From: a bacterium
GTDB taxonomy: Bacteria; Bacillota; Negativicutes; Acidaminococcales; Acidaminococcaceae
Length of the DNA stretch: 5,403 bases
Reading direction: 5' to 3'
Assembly (NCBI GenBank): GCA_004562175.1
Contig: SFRS01000063.1
Location: 1-5,403 of the forward strand
Positions 1 through 4,656 of the stretch are shown here, piece by piece. The notes below the pieces were generated by a model. That model saw only the letters and a program-made list of their open reading frames with translations. It was not told where the DNA came from and ran no database searches. The translations under genes and the position numbers were made by a program. Position 1 is the stretch's first letter, and each line of letters begins with the position of its first letter.

Positions 1-261
1 AAGCTGCTCCTGCTGGATGAGCCTGCTGCAGGCATGAACCCTCAGGAAACCCACGAGCTCATGGAAATGATTCGTTGGATTCGTGAAAAGTTTGACCTTT
101 CTATCCTGCTCATTGAGCATGATATGAGCTTAGTTATGGGTGTGTGCGAGCGAATCTATGTACTGGAATATGGCATGAAGATTGCTGAGGGCACTCCTGA
201 TGAAATTAAGAGCAACAGCCGTGTAATTGAAGCATATCTGGGCGAGGAGGTAATCAACTAA
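1..261 (+). CDS. livG: LivG-type ABC transporter ATP-binding protein, 3' end only
   Basis: This is the C-terminal 86 residues of the first of two ATPases that power a branched-chain amino acid importer (HAAT family, Liv system) on the cytoplasmic face of the membrane. The reading frame is open from the first base, so the start and the Walker A and signature motifs lie outside the window. Visible are a Walker B segment ([13 protein letters not shown], from about base 4), an H-loop (LLIEHDM), and the typical LivG ending with EGTP and [18 protein letters not shown] and [10 protein letters not shown] are characteristic of LivG rather than LivF. The stop TAA shares its last base with the ATG of livF, which points to translational coupling. 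An internal GGAGG (246-250) probably serves as the livF ribosome binding site. The substrate (Leu/Ile/Val or another amino acid) is inferred from the family. Confidence 0.93.
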   Translation, partial: KLLLLDEPAAGMNPQETHELMEMIRWIREKFDLSILLIEHDMSLVMGVCERIYVLEYGMKIAEGTPDEIKSNSRVIEAYLGEEVIN

Positions 262-965
262 TGTTAAGAGTTGAAGATATTAATGTCTATTACGGCGCTA
301 TTCACGCCATTAAAGGCATCAGCCTCGATGTTCCCGATGGTGAAATTGTTGCGCTGATTGGTTCTAACGGTGCAGGTAAATCCACAACCTTGCGCACCAT
401 TTCCGGTCTCATGAAGCCAAAAACCGGTAAAATCATTTATGAAGGCAATGATATTGCCGGTGTACCTGCTCATAAAATCGTTGGCATGGGCCTGTGCCAG
501 GTTCCCGAGGGGCGTCATGTTTTTGCCAACATGACTGTTTTGGAAAACCTGGAGCTAGGCGCTTATCTGAGAAAGGATAAGGAAGGCATTGCCAAGGATA
601 TGCAGGATGTTTTTGAAAAATTCCCTCGTCTGTTAGAGCGTAAGGAACAAATCGCCGGCACCTTGTCCGGTGGTGAGCAGCAAATGCTGGCTATGGGCCG
701 CGCTCTCATGAGTCGTCCGAAATTATTACTTTTGGATGAGCCTTCCATGGGTCTTGCCCCCTTGCTGGTTAAGGAAATTTTTAATATAATAAAAGAAATC
801 AATGCTGGCGGCACTACTATTCTTTTGGTAGAGCAAAACGCAAATATGGCATTGTCCATTGCTGATAAAGCATATGTTCTGGAAACCGGCCGTATTACCC
901 TGAGCGGTACTGCCCAAGAGCTGGCAAGCAGCGAGGAAGTACGCAAGGCATATTTGGGCGGCTAA
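261..965 (+). CDS. livF: LivF-type branched-chain amino acid ABC transporter ATP-binding protein
   Basis: This is the second ATPase of the Liv importer; it pairs with LivG to energise uptake through the LivH/LivM permeases, which are presumably encoded upstream. The 234-residue protein is full length for LivF. It shows Walker A GSNGAGKST (residues 34-42), Q-loop Gln80 in CQVPEGRHVF, signature LSGGEQQ (135-141), Walker B LLLLDEPSMGLAP (155-167), and LLVEQNA near 188-194. In that last motif Gln replaces the switch His, as is usual in LivF. The phrases VPEGRHVF and SMGLAP separate it from LivG. The ATG overlaps the livG stop, with GGAGG (246-250) 10 nt upstream. The CBS-ACT gene follows after 17 nt, so it is very probably in the same transcript. 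Nothing suggests a defect. Confidence 0.96.
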   Translation: MLRVEDINVYYGAIHAIKGISLDVPDGEIVALIGSNGAGKSTTLRTISGLMKPKTGKIIYEGNDIAGVPAHKIVGMGLCQVPEGRHVFANMTVLENLELGAYLRKDKEGIAKDMQDVFEKFPRLLERKEQIAGTLSGGEQQMLAMGRALMSRPKLLLLDEPSMGLAPLLVKEIFNIIKEINAGGTTILLVEQNANMALSIADKAYVLETGRITLSGTAQELASSEEVRKAYLGG

Positions 966-982
966 CAAGAGGAGGTCATTTC

Positions 983-1642
983 ATGTTAGTTAAGGATTTT
1001 ATGACTAAAGACGTCGTTACCGTGCGCGAGGATCAATCCATGCTGGAAGCTCGTGAGGTTATGCGCAGCAAAAAGCTGTACAGCCTGCCGGTAGTGGACG
1101 ATATTTCCCGTGTGCGCGGTATCATCACTGTGGATGATATCGGCAAGGCATCTCCCAGCGACAGCTCCACTCTGTCCCGTTATGAAGCTAATTATCTTTT
1201 AGGTCGTTTGAAGGTCAAGGATGTTATGAGCCGCACGGTGGTAACCTTGGACAGCGAGGATACCATTGAATATGTTGCTTACAATCTGTACAAGCATAAG
1301 ATTAATGCTCTGCCGGTATTGGGTCGTGATGGCAAGCTTTGCGGCATCATTTCCCGTAGCGACATGTTCCGCTCCTTTGTAGAAATGATGGGCGTAAACC
1401 AGAGCTGCACTCGTTTCACCGTACATGCTCCTGACAAGGTAGGTGTGGTAGCCGAAATTACCAATATCATGAAAGAGGATGGCATTAATATCATTTCCTT
1501 GGCTACCTTGCAAAACGGAAATGGTACCGCAGAAATCACTATTCGTTGCCGTTTGAACAATAATGGCTTGGATATTATTGAGCAAATTCGTGAGGCTGGC
1601 TATGAAGTAACCGATATCATGTCCTTGGATGGTTTGGAATGA
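983..1642 (+). CDS. CBS-CBS-ACT domain protein (AcuB-like), putative amino acid or nucleotide sensor
   Basis: This is a 219-residue soluble regulatory-type protein with no catalytic domain. CBS domain 1 covers about residues 1-55 (VKDFMTKDVVTV, SLPVVDD, RGIITVDDI). CBS domain 2 covers about 77-132 (VKDVMSRTVVTL, INALPVLG, LCGIISRSDMF). An ACT domain covers about 143-212 (FTVHAPDKVGVVAEITNIM, then INIISLATLQ). Paired CBS domains usually bind adenine nucleotides, and ACT domains usually bind amino acids. The order matches the AcuB-type architecture, but acetoin-related function should not be assumed. The ATG is preceded by GGAGG (971-975) with 7-nt spacing, a strong site. Its position 17 nt after livF suggests it senses branched-chain amino acids or energy state for the transporter; that is inference. 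Its stop overlaps the start of the next gene. Confidence 0.88.
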   Translation: MLVKDFMTKDVVTVREDQSMLEAREVMRSKKLYSLPVVDDISRVRGIITVDDIGKASPSDSSTLSRYEANYLLGRLKVKDVMSRTVVTLDSEDTIEYVAYNLYKHKINALPVLGRDGKLCGIISRSDMFRSFVEMMGVNQSCTRFTVHAPDKVGVVAEITNIMKEDGINIISLATLQNGNGTAEITIRCRLNNNGLDIIEQIREAGYEVTDIMSLDGLE

Positions 1643-1851
1643 TGCTTTCCGGAGTGTCCGTACACGTTGGTGATGTGGTAAAAATGAAAAAGGCCCACCC
1701 CTGTGGCAGCAGTGAGTGGGAAATTACTCGCACCGGCGTGGATTTTGTTATGAAGTGCTGCGGTTGCGGTCGCTTTGTGATGCTGAACCGCGCCAAGTTC
1801 GAAAAGGCTGCGAAGGCTGTAGTGCGTAGCAACCAGCAGCCGGAAAAATAA
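1639..1851 (+). CDS. DUF951 family small protein
   Basis: This is a 70-residue basic protein of unknown function. It shows the hallmarks of the DUF951 family of Firmicutes: GDVVKMKKAHPCGSSEWEI near the N-terminus, then a G-V-D-F segment, then KCCGCGRFVML followed by a basic KFEKAAK helix. Cysteines 22, 40, 41 and 43 could bind metal or nucleic acid, but the family role is not established as far as I know. The position usually read as Pro in the VMLPR stretch is Asn here (VMLNR). ATG at 1639 overlaps the TGA of the CBS-ACT gene, and a second in-frame ATG follows directly at 1642. No good Shine-Dalgarno is visible, so translation probably depends on coupling. It is the last gene before a terminator. 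Family confidence is high, function unknown. Confidence 0.85.
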   Translation: MMLSGVSVHVGDVVKMKKAHPCGSSEWEITRTGVDFVMKCCGCGRFVMLNRAKFEKAAKAVVRSNQQPEK

Positions 1852-1889
1852 TACTGTTATCCCTATATCTCCTTTCCCTAGAGATAAAG

Positions 1890-1930
1890 AAAACCGCTAC
1901 GATGTTTGCAGGCGTCGTGGCGGTTTTTCG
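1890..1930 (+). terminator. Rho-independent terminator of the liv/CBS-ACT/DUF951 operon
   Basis: The stem AAAACCGCTACGA (1890-1902) pairs with TCGTGGCGGTTTT (1915-1927) with one G-T wobble. It can extend inward through 1905/1912, leaving a 6-nt loop. A T-rich stretch follows. It sits 38 nt after the DUF951 stop. The opposite strand is also T-rich beyond the stem, so weak bidirectional action is possible, although no reverse-strand gene ends here. A minor 6-bp inverted repeat, TATCTC/GAGATA (1866-1886), precedes it. Confidence 0.88.
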
Positions 1931-2074
1931 TTTGTCTAAAAGCTTTCTCTGGAGACCGATTGTAGTAGAAAAAGCCGTTTTTAGGCTGCTATAGGCTGCA
2001 ATAGGTGGCAATCCGCGATTAACGTGAAAAAATTGCAAACTCCTCAAAAAATGACGATTTTTGTTCAATTTGCT
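1931..2074. other. Non-coding spacer upstream of the decarboxylase promoter
   Basis: This stretch between the operon terminator and the decarboxylase promoter contains no convincing gene. It includes the three 10-bp tandem repeats at 1982-2011, then an A/T-rich segment (about 2025-2070) with a weak 5-6 bp inverted repeat CAAAAA/TTTTTG (2045-2063). Such A/T-rich DNA directly upstream of a promoter may act as an UP-element-like or bent region; this is inference. An open frame on the reverse strand crosses it, but that frame lacks any recognisable protein features. Confidence 0.6.
1982..2011. repeat. Three imperfect 10-bp tandem repeats
   Basis: The units are TAGGCTGCTA (1982-1991), TAGGCTGCAA (1992-2001) and TAGGTGGCAA (2002-2011). 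Units 1 and 2 differ at one position, units 2 and 3 at two. The array lies about 65 bp upstream of the -35 element of the decarboxylase promoter, and the period is close to one helical turn. It could be a binding array for a regulator, but it may simply be a short slippage product. Confidence 0.7.
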
Positions 2075-2103
2075 ATTGTACTTTCCTGTGATTGTGGTAC
2101 AAT
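2075..2103. promoter_or_regulatory. Perfect 7-bp inverted repeat over the -35 and -10 boxes, possible operator
   Basis: ATTGTAC (2075-2081) is exactly mirrored by GTACAAT (2097-2103), with 15 bp between them and 22 bp centre to centre, about two helical turns. A dimeric repressor could occupy both promoter boxes from one face of the DNA. Because the -35 and -10 consensus sequences are themselves partly complementary (TTG and CAA), chance is a real alternative. Confidence 0.4.
2076..2103 (+). promoter_or_regulatory. Extended -10 sigma-A-type promoter for the decarboxylase
   Basis: The -35 TTGTAC (2076-2081) and -10 TACAAT (2098-2103) are separated by 16 bp. TGG immediately before the -10 gives the extended -10 pattern TGnTACAAT. 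Transcription would start near 2110, leaving a leader of about 34 nt that is too short for a riboswitch. The two boxes form most of a perfect inverted repeat (see the separate entry). Confidence 0.65.
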
Positions 2104-2143
2104 CTAAACAACAAATAAATGCTTCGGCAAGGGGAGAGTGGGC

Positions 2144-3313
2144 ATGAAGAAAGAGAAATATTTTCAACTCAGCCGCACAGCGGTAGAAAAATTAGCGGAG
2201 GAATTTGGTACACCGCTATTGGTGCTTTCTTTGAAGGAAGTCAAAAAAAGCTACAATGTTTTGAGAAAGTATTTACCACGGGTCAAGGTGCATTATGCTA
2301 TAAAGGCCAACCCTCACCCCGAGATTTTGCGGGTAATGGCGGAATTAGGCTCCTGCTTTGATGTGGCCTCCGACGGCGAGATTCACACTCTGCACGATAT
2401 GGGTGTGGCTGGCTCACGCATGATTTATGCTAATCCTGTAAAGCTTGGTGTGGGTCTCGAGGCCTGTCGCCAATGCGGCGTCAGCAAAATGACCTTTGAC
2501 AGTGCTAGTGAAATAGAAAAAATTAAGAATAAATTACCTCATGCTACGGTGCTGCTGCGCTTGCGCATAGATAATTCTTCTGCGCATGTGGATTTGAATA
2601 AAAAGTTTGGTGCTTCTCGTGAAAATGCTTTGGAGCTAATGCTGAAGGCCAAGGAGGCAGGGCTTGATATGGCTGGCATTGCCTTCCATGTGGGCAGCCA
2701 AACCGTAAGCTCCGACCCTTATTTGTACGCCATGGATATTGCTCGTGAGCTTTTTGAGGAGGCTGAGGCTGCAGGCCTGCATTTAAGAATTTTAGACATC
2801 GGCGGTGGTTTCCCCATTCCTGAGCCCAAGGTGAAGTTCAATCTGCCCGAAATGCTCAAGCAAATTGCGGCGCGTTTGGATGAGGATTTTCCGGAGACAG
2901 AAATTTGGGCGGAGCCGGGCCGCTATATTTGCGGCACGGCGGTGAATTTGATTACTAGCGTGGTGGGCGTCACTGAGCGTGGTGGCCAGCCCTGGTACTT
3001 CTTGGACGAGGGACTTTATGGCACCTTTTCCGGGGTTTTGTTTGACCAGTGGGATTTCAAGCTCATTAGCTTTAAGGAGAGCGAGGAAAAGGTGGCCGCC
3101 ACCTTCGCCGGCCCCAGCTGTGATAGCTTGGACATTATGTTCCGCGGACGCATGACTGCACCTCTTGAAGTGGGCGATTTGCTTTTGGTGCCTTCCTGCG
3201 GTGCTTATACATCTGCCTCTGCTACCACCTTCAACGGCTTTAGCAAGGCTCGGTTTGTGGTCTGGGAAAAGGTGCAGGATATTGCGGGGGAACAAACCAC
3301 ATTAGCAAAATGA
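2144..3313 (+). CDS. ldc: Lysine/ornithine decarboxylase, fold-type III PLP enzyme (Selenomonas type)
   Basis: This cytoplasmic enzyme of the eukaryotic-ODC-like (alanine racemase fold) family is predicted to decarboxylate L-lysine to cadaverine and/or L-ornithine to putrescine. The 389-residue length is close to the Selenomonas ruminantium LDC/ODC. PLP lysine is Lys54 (YAIKANP). Other motifs are FDVASDGEI (72-80), FHVGSQ (181-186), the phosphate-binding GGGFP (220-224), EPGRY (257-261), LDEGLYGTFSG (287-297), catalytic Cys326-Asp327 (GPSCDS) and Tyr355 (GAYTS). EPGRY and the Cys-Asp pair favour ODC/LDC over diaminopimelate decarboxylase. ATG 2144 is chosen because GGGGAG (2131-2136) lies 7 nt upstream; an in-frame GTG at 2138 would sit on top of that site. 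It stands alone between its own promoter and terminator. Carboxynorspermidine decarboxylase is a less likely alternative. Substrate preference cannot be settled from sequence alone. Confidence 0.85.
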   Translation: MKKEKYFQLSRTAVEKLAEEFGTPLLVLSLKEVKKSYNVLRKYLPRVKVHYAIKANPHPEILRVMAELGSCFDVASDGEIHTLHDMGVAGSRMIYANPVKLGVGLEACRQCGVSKMTFDSASEIEKIKNKLPHATVLLRLRIDNSSAHVDLNKKFGASRENALELMLKAKEAGLDMAGIAFHVGSQTVSSDPYLYAMDIARELFEEAEAAGLHLRILDIGGGFPIPEPKVKFNLPEMLKQIAARLDEDFPETEIWAEPGRYICGTAVNLITSVVGVTERGGQPWYFLDEGLYGTFSGVLFDQWDFKLISFKESEEKVAATFAGPSCDSLDIMFRGRMTAPLEVGDLLLVPSCGAYTSASATTFNGFSKARFVVWEKVQDIAGEQTTLAK

Positions 3314-3333
3314 TAGATTTTTAATAATAACGA

Positions 3334-3371
3334 AGCCGCTCTCTGAACGCCAGAGAGCGGCTGCTTTTTTT
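3334..3371 (+). terminator. Strong rho-independent terminator after the decarboxylase
   Basis: A perfect 12-bp GC-rich stem, AGCCGCTCTCTG (3334-3345) with CAGAGAGCGGCT (3351-3362), encloses a 5-nt loop and is followed by seven T residues (3365-3371). It lies 20 nt after the decarboxylase stop and only about 8 nt from the stop of the convergent gene. The other strand carries a looser T-rich tail beyond the stem, so it may also end the reverse-strand transcript. Confidence 0.93.
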
Positions 3372-3379
3372 AAATCACC

Positions 3380-4594
3380 CTATATTTCAAGGCTCCAACC
3401 TTTATGCATGGCAACTACATTGCCTTTGGTAGAGAGATTGCGAAAATCTTCCACGGCATTTACATGCATGGGTATGATAGTAGTACGCTCATCCGCACAG
3501 ATTGAAAGAGTACGCTCTAAGGTATCAATGCTGGCGTGGCCGCCGCTATGCAAGGGGATAAACCTGTCCCCCCAAAGCTCACTTAGTGCCTTTAGCTCTG
3601 CATCGCGCTCAACGTAACCCTCCCACAGGGAATAAATAATGGCGCTTTCATTACCGTATTTTTCGTAGAACTTCTTAGCAAAACCTAATTGGCTCATACG
3701 CATAGCAATGACAAGACCGTTTTTGTGGAAATCAGTGCTATCGAAATCCTTCTTATAGAACTCAGAGCTGCTGTTCTCAGCTACAATCTGCAGGATATCC
3801 TTTTGGTAGGCATCAAGACAAAGCTTCTTATCCGTATAGTAAGCAGCGTTGCTCATGCTAAGAATACTGTCGATATTGGTGGAGGAGCCAAGGTAGAGGA
3901 CGTATTTGTATTTAGCGCACACCTCTTGCATTTCTTTACAAAGTTCCCACTCGCTAAACTCTTTATCGTCTCGGCCAAGCATAGTGCCTTCGATAAGGAG
4001 TACATCTACTTTGCCAACGTAGTAGTTTAGAAGCTGGAAGAACTTTTTGCCGGTATAGCCGTGGCTGCGAAAATCACCGGTAAAAAAGATGCGTTTGCCG
4101 CCAACGGTAATCAAGTAGGCCAGGGCATCAAAAGCGGAGTGGTCAATTCGTAAGGGGCGCACGGTGAAGGGGCCGATTTCCATATCACGTCCAAAATCAG
4201 CTAGGGTGAAAACATTAGCTCTTTCAAGGCAGGCTATGCTGTTGTCGCTAGGATCTAGATGCCCGGCGTTTTTGAGCCTGTTTTTGGTTGCAAGGCTGAT
4301 ATCCCTGCAGACCTTACTCATATATACGGGAACTTCAGGTAACAAATAGCGTAAAAGGCCGATGTGGTCTTCGTGATAGTGGGAAATGAGCACACCATCA
4401 CAGTCAGGCGTGCCGCAGGTGACGCCTGCAATTTGTGGGTTAAGCTCGTTCACATCAGCAGGAAAGGTACGGCCGAAGGGCTCAAATTGAAGCTCTGCCC
4501 CCATATCAATAATCAGGCGGTGGTTATTGTATTTGATTTCGGTGATGCCGCCACCGATGCGTTCGGGTTCTTTGTGAAAGAAAATCTCTACCAT
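3380..4594 (-). CDS. RNase J-like beta-CASP metallo-beta-lactamase protein, short form
   Basis: This is a 404-residue predicted metal-dependent hydrolase, probably acting on RNA. The metal-binding motif SHYHEDHIG has His72, His74, Asp76 and His77. Later ligands are His152 (DHSAFDA) and Asp174 (FFTGDFRSHG). Beta-CASP-like motifs follow: an acidic motif A candidate Glu202 (LLIEGT), His349/His353 in LHSGGHAS, and His377 in IIPMHVNA. The order resembles RNase J, but bacterial RNase J is about 550 residues and has an extra C-terminal domain that is absent here. The N-terminal strand (IGGGITEI, LIIDMG) is also family-like. ATG at 4594 is preferred because GGGAGG (4602-4607) lies 7 nt upstream. Two in-frame ATGs further upstream (4600, 4609) overlap or abut that site. 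It follows the AAA+ gene on the same strand after 62 nt. The substrate is unknown; a non-RNA role is possible. Confidence 0.8.
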   Translation of the reverse strand: MVEIFFHKEPERIGGGITEIKYNNHRLIIDMGAELQFEPFGRTFPADVNELNPQIAGVTCGTPDCDGVLISHYHEDHIGLLRYLLPEVPVYMSKVCRDISLATKNRLKNAGHLDPSDNSIACLERANVFTLADFGRDMEIGPFTVRPLRIDHSAFDALAYLITVGGKRIFFTGDFRSHGYTGKKFFQLLNYYVGKVDVLLIEGTMLGRDDKEFSEWELCKEMQEVCAKYKYVLYLGSSTNIDSILSMSNAAYYTDKKLCLDAYQKDILQIVAENSSSEFYKKDFDSTDFHKNGLVIAMRMSQLGFAKKFYEKYGNESAIIYSLWEGYVERDAELKALSELWGDRFIPLHSGGHASIDTLERTLSICADERTTIIPMHVNAVEDFRNLSTKGNVVAMHKGWSLEI

Positions 4595-4601
4595 ATGCAT
4601 T

Positions 4602-4607
4602 CCTCCC
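4602..4607 (-). promoter_or_regulatory. Ribosome binding site that decides the start of the MBL gene
   Basis: On the reverse strand, GGGAGG lies 7 nt before the ATG at 4594. The upstream ATG at 4609 would place this sequence inside the coding region, and the ATG at 4600 would leave almost no spacing. The start is therefore set at 4594, giving the N-terminus MVEIFF. Confidence 0.75.
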
Positions 4608-4628
4608 ATCCAAAAACTCTATCTAAAT

Positions 4629-4634
4629 ATTATA
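4629..4634 (-). promoter_or_regulatory. Possible -10 element of a promoter for the MBL gene
   Basis: A perfect TATAAT on the reverse strand lies in the 62-nt gap after the AAA+ gene, 34 nt before the MBL start. The matching -35 region (around 4652-4657) is poor, reading ATTCTT, and there is no TG extension. An internal promoter is possible, but read-through from the AAA+ gene is equally plausible. Confidence 0.35.
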
Positions 4635-4654
4635 CTTAAAGGTTTGGCCTTAAG
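4635..4654 (-). other. Small hairpin between the AAA+ and MBL genes
   Basis: On the reverse strand CTTAAGG pairs with CCTTTAAG around a CCAAA loop, about 7 bp with one bulged T. It begins just after the AAA+ stop codon and abuts the TATAAT box. No U-tract follows, so it is not a standard terminator. It could be a weak attenuator, an mRNA-stabilising or processing site, or chance. Confidence 0.35.
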
Positions 4655-4656
4655 AA

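Noticed and set aside
563..946. Reverse-strand open frame inside livF
   Set aside because: Antisense shadow of conserved ATPase motifs with a low-complexity Ser/Arg-rich translation.
2138..2143. GTG at 2138 as start of the decarboxylase
   Set aside because: It would sit directly beside the GGGGAG ribosome site with about 1 nt spacing; the ATG at 2144 has a 7-nt spacing and gives the family-like N-terminus.
2104..2143. Lysine riboswitch, T-box or other leader regulation of the decarboxylase
   Set aside because: The predicted leader is only about 34 nt. It contains just a 3-bp stem with a TTCG loop (2120-2129), which is too small for any known riboswitch.
1748..2167. Reverse-strand open frame of 139 codons crossing DUF951, the terminator and the promoter region
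   Set aside because: It runs antisense through the DUF951 coding region, the terminator and the promoter, and its translation shows no domain, no ribosome site and no family resemblance.
2792..3295. Reverse-strand open frame of 167 codons inside the decarboxylase
   Set aside because: It is fully antisense to a conserved enzyme, its composition is that of a codon shadow, and it has no recognisable motif.
4592..4609. ATG at 4609 as start of the MBL gene
   Set aside because: It lies upstream of and overlaps the only good ribosome site (4602-4607), which fits the ATG at 4594 with 7-nt spacing.
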